Below, piece after piece: positions 8,379 through 16,385 of a stretch of DNA of 64,000 nt. Origin of the DNA: Sinohyriopsis cumingii. Taxonomy: Eukaryota > Mollusca > Bivalvia > Unionida > Unionidae. The DNA lies in assembly GCA_028554795.2 (NCBI GenBank), contig CM068827.1, positions 69,369,809 to 69,433,808 of the forward strand, in the 5' to 3' direction. Positions within the stretch are counted from its first letter, which is position 1. The number at the start of each line of letters is the position of its first letter. A program made the position numbers and the translations under genes. The notes under the pieces are model-generated. The model saw nothing but the letters and a program-made list of their open reading frames with translations, did no database searches and was not told the origin of the DNA.

Positions 8379-8841
8379 GGCAGGCTGTTTTTATAGTCTC
8401 TTTGTTTAGGAAACGATACACGTACTTTCTAGCCAGAGATCTTCGTTTTCCAGTGGGGAATCTAAATGTTGCATACTGTAACCGAAACGTCAGACTTTGT
8501 TTAGAAGTTTCCTCTTCCGCTAAGTAGGTTCCACGTAAAATATGTCGGTAATCCTTTACCTTGTCTTCCTCAATGCGTTGCACTAGGTGAATCTCGAAGT
8601 AACCAAAATGATCAACACGTGGATCATCTGGGCCCTGGAAGTATTGAACAAGATCTGACCACTGAAACAATTTCTGACGAATCAGTTCTCTTATACCATT
8701 CAGGTACCAGTGGTTAAAGATCTGGTGACGCAACAGATGCAACTGTTCCTTACGTTTCACTTGTATTTTCACCAGCTCTCGGTAAATGCGTTCTCTCAAC
8801 TCCACAGGCAAAGCACGAATGTTCTCTTGTAAAGTATCCAT
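8323..8841 (-). CDS. Unknown protein with F-box-like N-terminal motif
   Basis: A 172-residue ORF (ATG at 8,841). Near the N-terminus it has RALPVELRERIYREL, close to the LPxELxxxI start of F-box or related helical motifs, then basic helices and a WSDLVQYF segment. The neighbour to the right (8,863-9,255) has SLPKELQEKIYKEV and WSEITHYV in the same order, so the two are probably tandem paralogs. The 3' end overlaps the next gene by 56 bases. A ubiquitin-ligase adaptor role would fit a viral accessory protein, but this is only inferred from a short motif. Confidence 0.5.
   Translation of the reverse strand: MDTLQENIRALPVELRERIYRELVKIQVKRKEQLHLLRHQIFNHWYLNGIRELIRQKLFQWSDLVQYFQGPDDPRVDHFGYFEIHLVQRIEEDKVKDYRHILRGTYLAEEETSKQSLTFRLQYATFRFPTGKRRSLARKYVYRFLNKETIKTACHAATFIACNPTDSVEGTQ
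8388..8395 (-). promoter_or_regulatory. TATAAAAA motif 10 bases before an ATG
   Basis: TTTTTATA on the plus strand, immediately upstream of the ATG at 8,378 and within the 3' end of the preceding gene. The spacing is the same unusual short one as at 4,307. Confidence 0.35.
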
Positions 8842-8862
8842 GAATAGGTCAGTCCGTACAAT

Positions 8863-9255
8863 TCACAATCTTCTCCTAGAGCAAAAGTAATCCACATAGT
8901 GAGTAATTTCTGACCACTGCCATTCAGGGTAACGTCCAAGAATGTCACTGAACTCTTTTGATGTAAACGGTCTAGAGTAATACAATAGGACGAATGCACA
9001 CTTGACCCAAAGAAATCTAACACACTGGTTGACTTTTTTCACTTTCCTCTTGTGAATTTCTCGGCACAAAAGTTCTACAGCAACCCATTGAGATTTCACT
9101 CTGGCAAGTCCCTGCCAAACTTCCTTGTAAATCTTCTCTTGCAGTTCTTTAGGTAATGATTCAATGTCGTTTTTGAAATGAAGTTTAAATACTGGTCTCG
9201 GTGATGTCCAACATTTGACTCCTAGCCAAACTGGTTTCTTCTTCGTCAACGACAT
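8863..9255 (-). CDS. Unknown protein, paralog of its neighbour, F-box-like motif
   Basis: A 130-residue ORF (ATG at 9,255) starting 12 bases after the shifted-frame stop of the BIR gene. It contains SLPKELQEKIYKEVWQ at about residues 33-48, then basic helices (REIHKRKVKKVNQC), a short hydrophobic stretch (WVKCAFVLLYYS) and WQWSEITHYVDYF near the C-terminus. Motif order matches the protein at 8,323-8,841. It ends with SRRRL. No family is recognised beyond the F-box-like signature. Confidence 0.5.
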   Translation of the reverse strand: MSLTKKKPVWLGVKCWTSPRPVFKLHFKNDIESLPKELQEKIYKEVWQGLARVKSQWVAVELLCREIHKRKVKKVNQCVRFLWVKCAFVLLYYSRPFTSKEFSDILGRYPEWQWSEITHYVDYFCSRRRL

Positions 9256-9266
9256 GGTAAGTTACT

Positions 9267-9636
9267 TTAATGTCTCGGTCCCACTAAGGGTAAGTAATGA
9301 CAATTCGGTGACCATCGAGCATGTTCTACGTAGGCCGAATCTTGCGGTTCCCAGTGGTGGTGACACACCGCAACTGAAGCACTTGACTTTATCTCCTTCA
9401 CCCAAGTAGAAAAATCCAGCTCTGGCTAATTCTTCGGGGGTCGGTCCTCCCAGATACATAGGCCATTTTCCTTTGAACGATTGAAGACGATTTTCAAAGT
9501 CGCAGTATTCCGACAAACGCACAGGAAACGAATATTCGTCTTTCACAGGTTCGTTTCGATGAGGGTTGGGTGACATGCCAGGAGTTTGCTCAGAGCTGGA
9601 TGACATCCGTAGGGGGGTAAACGTAAAGGTGAACAT
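9267..9636 (-). pseudogene. BIR-domain (IAP-like) protein, one frameshift inside the domain
   Basis: ATG at 9,636. After a Ser/Pro-rich leader the protein enters a baculoviral IAP repeat: Arg50 in DFENRLQSF, KWP, a PEELARAGFFYLG helix, and Cys86 and Cys89 in VKCFSCGV. Near 9,345-9,360 the frame shifts by one; the other frame carries the rest of the repeat (a Trp-Glu-Pro turn, EHARW with the zinc-binding His, and PNC with the last Cys) and stops at 9,267. All four zinc ligands are present across the two frames. BIR proteins block apoptosis or act in virion or chromosome processes; a single BIR without a RING is seen here. In an integrating virus it is a credible host-derived anti-apoptotic gene. 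Confidence 0.8.
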
Positions 9637-9899
9637 CCCCCTTTAAAACGAAACCCAGTAAAATGTCCAAGAGGACGAGCGGCATCGCTTTCGCATCCCT
9701 CAGGTTTGACACGCACAGCATCACTTTCCATGATAGGGGTAGTGACACTAAAGTTCCCATGATGCTTTACGGCATCGCTAAGGTCACAACGTACAGCATC
9801 GTACCCATCACAAGGCTCACAATCGCATTCCACTTCAGAAGCCCCATACTTGAATTGTGCCTTTCTAAACTTGTTTTGTGTTTCTCTGAAAGTATTCAT
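9543..9899 (-). CDS. Small unknown ORF with repeated DAV/DAA motifs
   Basis: A 118-residue ORF (ATG at 9,899) with a TATA-like motif 56 bases upstream. The N-terminal half has CDCEPCDGYDAVRCD; the tetrad (S/Y)DA(V/A) recurs four times, from a short GCATCGC-like repeat on the plus strand. The last 30 residues overlap the BIR gene in another frame and are probably not real, so the true end may be earlier through a frameshift. No family recognised. Confidence 0.35.
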   Translation of the reverse strand: MNTFRETQNKFRKAQFKYGASEVECDCEPCDGYDAVRCDLSDAVKHHGNFSVTTPIMESDAVRVKPEGCESDAARPLGHFTGFRFKGGCSPLRLPPYGCHPALSKLLACHPTLIETNL

Positions 9900-9931
9900 C
9901 TTGTTCGCTTGGTCTTGGTAGTCACAATGAG

Positions 9932-12900
9932 CTATCGATCTTGCCTAGAGTTCCTTTTTATATACAGACCAATACCAACGTGTCCATACGGTAAAGTGAA
10001 ATGATTGGGAAGTCTCACTCGCTTCTGGTACACGATTTGATAGATTTTTTCCAAGGGTCGACTGACGATGTGTTGAGTGGGTAAACGTACAATCTTGTTC
10101 GGTTGGTAGGTGGTCACTTTAAAGTTTCCATCCTCTCCCGATTGCAAGGCTTCTTTCAATACCCCAAAGTTCACCACTCGACTGGTACGATAATTCAGAG
10201 TCAGTCCTTTCACTTTGCACGTCGTGTGCACTTCTCCTTGTGGGTCCCGGTATTCGTAGCCGTAATATTTGGGACCGCCACTGGCGAAACTTAGAATCTT
10301 GTCGTCGGGATGCTCGTCTGTCCAGGCTCCTAAACGGTCTCCTTCGATGTCAGGGTGCTGTTGACTCGGGTGATAAATGTAAATGCAACTGTCCGTGTCA
10401 AAGTACAGGACGCGTTCCCCTAACAGTTCTAAAGCTTCGTACAACTTTAAGCGAGCATGAGCTGTCACGTAAGCCGCAATGATTACATTTCCAAAGGGGT
10501 CGTCTTGTACAAAGTCCAGATCTTCTTCGTAACTGACCAAGATCAAATCCTCGCGAACGACGTCCACGTGTTTCATGTATTTGGTTTTGTCGTGAATCAT
10601 CTGGAAGTAGCGGGAAGGTTCTGTCAAATATTCGGTTTTGGGTAAACACGGTCGTTGTGCCATTTTACCCCACAAGCAATTTAACATCACTTTGGCAAAC
10701 GATCGCCTGCCTTCGTTTTTCTCGATGTGATCTAACGTGATGCCTTCTTGTTCATAGTATTTCTCTTTGAATTGAATTTCTCTTCGGGAGTGTGACAACA
10801 GGAAGGATAGCCACTGACTTCTTGCTTCAGTTTCAAAAAGGCATCCACGTTGTCAGCGAAAATGCCTTTCTGCGTGGGGTCACCCTTGTGGTATTGTTGT
10901 GTCTTGGGAAAGTGACAAATTTCGTACACTTCTAACAGTTGGTGTCCCATGTCCAGAGCTTTGAACAATTCCACGCTGACCCACGTCCCCGTCAAGGCCC
11001 GTTCTTCCTGGATGTGATGGCAAGGCTGGTCTTGGTTGCACGTTTCGGCACAAGTACGGCACAAAGGAAACTTCAGTTTGCCTTGGCAATGGTGAGGTAA
11101 CACGGGATGGTACAAGTCCGTGGGCGGCAAAACTTTACACTTGATCAGACCTTCGTATTGTCGAATGTTTTTCAGGTCGATGTGTTCCGTCAGCAATTGT
11201 GGGTGCCCTACAGGAAAGCGACAACATTTGCACACGTAGGGATACAGCGAACACACGTCCAAGTATTTTATTTCTTCTCCTTTCTCTTCGTCGGCTTGGT
11301 ACAGCAAACAGGTGGCATTGGTCCTTCCTCCGTACAAACTATCCCTCGGGTTCAGCGGGTCCATGAACTGGTAACTTTCCACGAGGCGTTTAAACTCGGG
11401 ATCGGTTTTCATACGGTGATGGTACTCGTGTTCCCACATTTCCACCACTTGGTATCCTTCCTGTTCCAACTTTAGGCGCCGCTGACAAGTGTCCTGGTAC
11501 AAGTCTTCCATGGTTCGTTGTAAAAACTGATTTTTAGTGCTACGATCAGGGTAACAGACAGGACATCCGTGAAATAAGCAACCGTTAAACTCGTACACGA
11601 TCTTGGGGTTTTCTAAGTCCCAGGCATCTACCGAATACGTTCCGATGGTCTTTTCGCCTCCTCCGTTGCGGGCATGCTGAATCCATTTGTCTTCCTTGTG
11701 GCACAAGTAATGTAACCAACGTAGGGCTTTGACCGAGTATTGACGTTTGACATAGTTGGTCGATTGAGGGCTGATGACATCCACGGTGTTTTCAGGCATG
11801 AATCGTTGTCTGTACACTAAGGAACACGCTTTGGCAATGGTGCAAGCTTCTTTCAAAGGATCGACCCCTCCGTGTTCCATGAACAGTTCTCGAAATTTTC
11901 CACAGCAACGTCGTAAAATGTCCACGTCGGAACGACAATACTTTAACATTTCTTCCTGAAAGTCGAAAGGGTCCGAGGCGTGGGCCTGGTACCAAGCGTA
12001 GAAAGCTTCTCGTTGTTCGGTACGCATGTTGTCGGGGTCGTAATATTGAGCCTCAGGTAAATGGGGTAGAACGGCGTGTTGATTGGCTTCCGTATTGAAA
12101 AAGTATGGAAAGTACCCTTTAGCCATTTCTGTCATTCCAATCTTTAAACTGTACTTGTCCTACTTGCATGAAAATGATTTTGGCTCCGCTCAAAGTCACT
12201 TTAGGACGCTCGGTGCCTTGTTCCGTATAGTATGTGAGAAGAAACTGTCCGTCGTATCCGGAGAAATTGTGAGCCATCACCGTGGCATGACGATGACAAT
12301 CTCCGTAACGTTCGATGTCCTCTTGGCTCCACGTCTTGTCGATGGGGTCTAAGATCCATTGGGCAAAATCGGCTAACGTGTTCGGTCCTCGAAAGATTTT
12401 TTCACGCCCTCCGGGAATCTTACCCCAGTGAGGGCAATAACTGAAGATAGGTTCTTGAATGCACTTCTCGCACGCTCGATGAGCCACGCAGAAATTAGGA
12501 ATGTGAATACCGGTCTCTTGCATGCATTCGAAATCGAAAAAGATGAAATTACCTTTATTCTTCTTGTGACCGTCCTCTTCCTCTGGTTGGGATTGGTATT
12601 TTTGCATGTAACATTGATGTTCCAAGTCCACGATGTGGTGAAAAATGTGACATTTTTTCTTTCCTGAACATACGTGTGCCTTGGCATTATTGGTACGTAT
12701 GCCTTGTCCACACGTAGGGCACAATCTCAGCAGTTGACAAGCACATTTCTGCTGTGAACCTTGCGTCTTCAAATGTTGTTGGTAACAGGTAGGGCTGACA
12801 AACATGCGCAGACAAGTTGAACAAGGCACTGGTCCTTCGCTCAGACAGGGTGGAGAGGCCAAACATCCTGAGCATTTCAATCCACAATGCTTGTGTTGCT

Positions 12901-13948
12901 CTCGATTATTATAACCATGGTCACATTTCTCACAGTAATATCTGTATCCTAGGAATCCGGTGATACTGGTAATGGTATCGAAATGGTCATCGTGATAATA
13001 GACATGAATGTATTTTCCATCCTTAAAGTCTTTCCCTCGAAACAACAGAGGCCCGCGCATTTCTTGAGGGTACACTTTCAAGGTGTATCGTGGAGCTAGG
13101 ACATCTTGTAATTTTTGCATCTCAGGAATGCCACAGGGTGTGTCTTTGGACAGTCCGGCTTGTTGCAACAGGAGTTCTGCTTCACTTCGTTGTTTGGCTC
13201 GGTCCGATTGTCGAATAGTTTCCCAGGCTCTTTTCCATTCTACCGTGTCGTTCTTGTTGGCATAGGTTCGTCCCACCACGATAGCCCTGGCTAAACACAT
13301 CTGGTCTTGAGGGTTGTTAATTCGGACGAGACTTGTTTTGGTGTTGCGAAGCTCTTTCACCAATAACATCTTTTTGCGTCCAGTCCCTTGAGGAGGAGAG
13401 ACGTGGGTCATGTCCAGTGTGGCTTTTCCATCAGTAATGTCAAACTGGTCATTAGATTGTTGCACGTGTTGAATTTTGTCCATGACTTTGGAAGTGGTCA
13501 ATTCTGCAGGGGTGCTAAACTCGATCCAAACAGGGGATTTCAAACCGTCGTGTTGTATGGAAAGTCTCAAGCGATCGTCTTCTTTGGGTTGACATTGTCG
13601 CTTGAGTGTGGTGAGCAAAGAATCCCACACTCCGGTGATGAACCCTTCTGCTTTCTCTAACGGTACTTCAGCCTTGAAATCTTTAAACTTCACCGTGTAT
13701 TTGTAAGCCGTGGTTCTAAATTTTCTAGAGGAGCGCTTTTCCGTCTCTCGAATGGAATAGTATTTTTCAGGGTTGACTAAGGGTGGCGAACTTTGTTTAG
13801 AGGGTTTGGATTCTGGTTCGCTCATGTCCTCTTCAAAATCACTGGCATGAATTTGTGCCAAGACCTCAGCTCTGGTACGAGGCGATACATCACGTTTCTG
13901 CCTCTTACTTTCTTCTTCTTTCTTCTCGAATGAATAGGATCGTTTCAT
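9932..13948 (-). pseudogene. polB: Protein-primed family B DNA polymerase (pPolB), one deletion and one frameshift
   Basis: The gene is read in three frames over 4 kb. The N-terminal ORF (ATG at 13,948) has a basic leader, a long Polinton-specific region, Cys/His zinc-finger-like clusters (YYCEKCDHGYNN and following), Exo I FFDFECM near 12,540 and Exo II NFSGYDGQFLL near 12,255. At about 12,125-12,145 the frame changes and some 15-20 residues normally found between the exonuclease motifs are absent. The second ORF has Exo III KYCRSDVDIL near 11,935 and motif A DVCSLYPYV near 11,250. Near 10,785-10,795 a single-base shift leads to the third piece with motif B KVMLNCLWGK near 10,680 and motif C YFDTDS near 10,398. 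All catalytic motifs remain. The enzyme would replicate the element from a terminal protein primer. Confidence 0.95.
9955..9964 (-). promoter_or_regulatory. TATA box upstream of the 9,899 ORF
   Basis: TTTTTATATA on the plus strand, 56 bases before the ATG at 9,899 and just inside the 3' end of the polymerase gene. Confidence 0.45.
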
Positions 13949-14078
13949 CTTGAGTGCAAAACGTCAAATGACTCAAGTTTAAACACCATAGACTAATTTA
14001 TAGTCATGGCAAACCAGCGTATATAAAAGGGTGTCTTGTCCTTTCACTATTCATTTCACTCTCAAACCGAGCACAGCG
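13949..14078. promoter_or_regulatory. Divergent promoter between polymerase and zinc-knuckle genes
   Basis: On the minus strand a CTATAAA box (13,997-14,003) lies 49 bases before the polymerase ATG. On the plus strand TATATAAAAG (14,020-14,029) lies 50 bases before the ATG at 14,079. Both spacings are typical of RNA polymerase II core promoters. Confidence 0.6.
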
Positions 14079-14524
14079 ATGGAAGGGACTACCCAGATAG
14101 AACGTTTCATCAGAGCTTTGCGAGGGGTCATTAGAAAATTCTCTTCAGACCAGCCGACGGACTACTCTCCTTCCTTTCGAGATAAAAGTCAAGATACTTG
14201 CTATATCTGTCAGAAGAAAGGGCATTGGTCTTCAGAGTGTCCAGACCGTCAAAAAAGTAAAAAGGGGCTAGAAAAGACAAAAGTCAAGATACCTGTTATT
14301 ATTGTCAAGAAAAAGGACATTGGTCTCCAGGTTGCCCAAAAAAGAAACATTAGGAGTCAGAAGAAAAGAGGGATTCTTCAGAGGAAGAGAGGGATTCTTC
14401 AGAGGAAGAAAGCAGCCAGGTAAAGAAAAAGAAACAGGAGAAGAAAAAAAGAAGGGAAGAAAGTGAGGAGGAAGAAGAGCAAAAGCCTGTGAGGGTGAAG
14501 AAATTTAAAAAACAGAGAGAGTAA
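14079..14524 (+). pseudogene. CCHC zinc-knuckle protein, two knuckles split by a frameshift, plus an in-frame TAG
   Basis: The first ATG after the TATA box is at 14,079. The first frame contains a perfect C-x2-C-x4-H-x4-C knuckle (CYICQKKGHWSSEC, 14,199-14,240). Within the A-rich stretch 14,251-14,263 the frame changes; the other frame has a second perfect knuckle (CYYCQEKGHWSPGC, 14,294-14,335) in a repeated DKSQDTC context. It then meets a TAG at 14,351 and continues open as an acidic/lysine-rich tail with repeated RDSSEEE units to TAA at 14,522-14,524. Two such knuckles imply single-stranded nucleic acid binding. This gene is not part of the Polinton core set and is one of only two on the plus strand. 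The charged tail may be out of use if the TAG is real. Confidence 0.7.
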
Positions 14525-14762
14525 ACAATGAGACAGAAGAAGTTTATGAACTTTTTAAAGTGCTCTGTTGTGAATTGTGAATTGGATTGTAACTATTGAG
14601 AAAAGAATACATTAATTATATAAGGAAAATGTCTTTGAGTTTTGATTTTAAAATAAGAACGTACACTCACGCACTCATATACACGTACTATAGGGGTAAA
14701 ATGGGATTTTTTTTTTGAGTTATTGGCAATTGAAATTGTATTTCTTTTCGAGAGACGTGGGT

Positions 14763-14778
14763 GGCCCTGAAAAGGGCC
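14763..14778 (-). terminator. Histone-mRNA-type 3' stem-loop (SLBP site)
   Basis: On the minus strand the sequence is CCAAA, then GGCCCTTTTCAGGGCC, then ACCCA: a perfect 6-bp stem and 4-base loop with the flanks of metazoan replication-dependent histone 3' ends. A purine-rich TCGAAAAGAAA about 13 bases further on fits a histone downstream element (U7 site). It lies 74 bases after the stop of the minus-strand gene ending at 14,852. Confidence 0.85.
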
Positions 14779-14851
14779 TTTGGTTTTTTGGTGTAGGGGT
14801 GAGTTTAAGCAATCAACTTTAACTGTCTTAAACCTTTGCCACGGCCGAGGC

Positions 14852-15377
14852 CTACTTCTGGACTGCGTACTGTTGATGATGATGATGATTTGAAATCACT
14901 AAGGGTGGTACGGTAGGTTTAGTCACAGGGTTCACGTGTTTAGCTCGGGAAGGTCGTATTCTCTTTGGTCGTAATAAAGACGTCTGATACATTTGTTTCA
15001 GACTTCTTAACTCCACTAAAATGTCCAACAGTACCGTGACCGTTTGATTTTCACCCTCTTGTTTCTTTGCTGCTACTTCTTCTTGTTGTTGTTGTTTTTT
15101 TTCTTACCTCTTCTTCTTGCTGCTGTTGCTGTAGGAGAAAAGCTTGTTCCGCTTCCTTTTGTCGTTGTATAAATTTCTCCAATTCTTCTTTCTGTCTCTG
15201 TCTAAAATTCTCCACTTGCGGTAATGAAGAAGGTAACGAAGGTTCCGGAACAAATTCTTGCGAGGTAAGAAAATCCACAAAATCCCAATTTATCTCTTCT
15301 GAAAGTAAGTCCGGGTTCCCTTGGGCGGTCTCCCCTGCTGGTGCACCCCAATGGATCGTTTTCTGAGTTTCCGTCAT
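14852..15377 (-). pseudogene. Glutamine-rich coiled-coil protein with histone-type 3' end, one frameshift
   Basis: ATG at 15,377, about 175 residues in all. The N-terminal half is acidic and ends in a coiled-coil-like stretch (RQRQKEELEKFIQRQKEAE, then Gln/Glu runs). In a run of eight A on the coding strand (15,095-15,102) the frame must change; the other frame continues through Gln/Glu/Lys residues, a leucine-rich helix (VLLDILVELRSLKQMYQ), a basic segment (LLRPKRIRPSRAKH) and a His run, to TAG at 14,852-14,854. It is not a histone. A TATA box lies 48 bases upstream of the ATG, and a histone-type stem-loop follows the stop. It is paired head to head with the gene at 15,597. Function unknown. 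Confidence 0.6.
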
Positions 15378-15596
15378 GTTGAATCACTGTCGCATAGATT
15401 GACTGCACACAGGCGCTAGCGAATCTATATAGACCACGTGACGTCACAGACTGTTCTCTTCGGATTGGATGCGGGCTGACTGAATTTTGTAACGCGTGTT
15501 TGGATTGGTGAATGAACTCAATCCGTTTCAATCCTTCCTCTACCTATAAATAAGTGCAGTTCACTGCATTGATTCACCTGTTCTCGTCGCCTCAAG
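15378..15596. promoter_or_regulatory. Bidirectional promoter with TATA, CRE and CCAAT-type elements
   Basis: CTATATAG (15,425-15,432) serves the minus-strand gene; TATAAATA (15,545-15,552), 45 bases before ATG 15,597, serves the plus-strand gene. Between them are CACGTG overlapping TGACGTCA (15,435-15,446, E-box plus CRE) and two GGATTGG elements (15,462 and 15,502; reverse CCAAT boxes). A short shared promoter with CCAAT and CRE elements between divergent genes is also how animal H2A-H2B pairs are built. Confidence 0.6.
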
Positions 15597-15830
15597 ATGT
15601 GGACCACAGTTGAATCATCCACCCTTGTGTCTTCAATGATGTTTAGGACGGACATGCTAATGTATGTCCGATCCAAGTGGACCGTTGTCCACAGGACAGA
15701 CACCAGTCTGTGGATACGTAGGATCTACGTAGAAAGACAAGGATGCCTCAAAAGAGTGTTGATTTACGGTCCAACAGTGAGACGCAGCCTAAGGACAAGA
15801 AGAAGACCAATGCGGTGCCCTTTATGTTAA
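15597..15830 (+). CDS. Small basic ORF with histone-type 3' end
   Basis: A 77-residue ORF with ATG 45 bases after a TATA box and a stop 25 bases before a histone-type stem-loop, so its transcription unit is well supported although the protein is not recognised. The C-terminus is Arg-rich (VRRSLRTRRRPMRCPLC). The reading frame may be shifted: another frame has a 34-residue ORF (15,743-15,847) with a lysine-rich patch that ends closer to the stem-loop. I tested it against H2A, H2B, H3 and H4 from memory and found no convincing match. A small DNA-binding protein is possible. Confidence 0.4.
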   Translation: MWTTVESSTLVSSMMFRTDMLMYVRSKWTVVHRTDTSLWIRRIYVERQGCLKRVLIYGPTVRRSLRTRRRPMRCPLC

Positions 15831-15854
15831 TGGATACATTAACATAAACCCAAA

Positions 15855-15870
15855 GGCCCTTTTCAGGGCC
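15855..15870 (+). terminator. Histone-mRNA-type 3' stem-loop (SLBP site)
   Basis: CCAAA, GGCCCTTTTCAGGGCC, ACTCA on the plus strand, with the same perfect stem and loop as at 14,763, followed by a purine-rich TCGAAAAGAGA. About 60 bases around it match the minus-strand copy at 14,720-14,790 as an imperfect inverted repeat, including the downstream element, so the two 3' ends share an origin. Confidence 0.85.
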
Positions 15871-15940
15871 ACTCATAGGTCTCGAAAAGAGATTGACTTT
15901 CGATTGCCTACCCTTTTTTTAAAATTTTTTTATAAAAAAA

Positions 15941-16212
15941 ACCCATGTTAAATTCCCCTTGCCCCTAAAGTAGTAGTTTTTTTCTCCCATGTTAAATTCC
16001 CCTTGTCCCTAGACAAGCCCAAACTCTATTCCCCATGTTCAATTCCCCTTGTCCCTAGACAAGCCCAAACTCCATTCCCCATGTTCAATTCCCCTTGTCC
16101 CTAGAGTGGCCCAGGGTTTTTCTCCATGTTAAATTTCCATTGTCCCTAGAGTGGCCGGGGGGCGGGGGGGGGGGTCTGTAATGCTAATTCCCATTGTCCC
16201 TAGGGTGGCCCC
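15941..16212. repeat. Minisatellite near the right end of the Polinton
   Basis: About five to six imperfect units, each with CCATGTT(A/C)AATTCCCCTTG and TCCCTAGA, separated by variable spacers and spaced by roughly 40-60 bases. Polinton terminal repeats commonly contain such tandem repeats, so this may lie in or beside the right terminal repeat. A G-run (16,158-16,172) interrupts the last units. Confidence 0.75.
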
Positions 16213-16385
16213 CTTCACTACTAATATATTTTATAGGGATATAGAATACTGACCATGTATGTGGAGCAGCTTTTTAATGCGATCACTAAATGAAGTGGTG
16301 ACTATGTAAAAATAATCCATTTCCTCTTTTCTCGCATGTGTATGCATTATTAGATATGGTCGTATACCAATATCTGTGTGTTTGT

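Larger units (their letters stand above)
1..16212 (-). mobile_element. Polinton/Maverick (adintovirus-like) element, left end outside the window
   Basis: The hallmark gene set is present in one block: protein-primed polymerase B, RVE integrase with chromodomain, A32/FtsK-type ATPase, adenovirus-type protease, double-jelly-roll major capsid protein and penton-like protein. Nearly all genes run on the minus strand, tightly packed and in places overlapping; two accessory genes run on the plus strand near the right end. By eye the block is less AT-rich than the flanking DNA. No terminal inverted repeat can be shown because the left end is missing; the right limit is placed at the end of a minisatellite and is an estimate. 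The element is damaged: frameshifts, two in-frame TGA codons and short deletions are listed gene by gene. Confidence 0.93.

Noticed and set aside
15597..15847. A histone coding gene in front of the stem-loop
   Set aside because: No frame matches the conserved cores of H2A, H2B, H3 or H4; only the 3' ends and promoter layout are histone-like.
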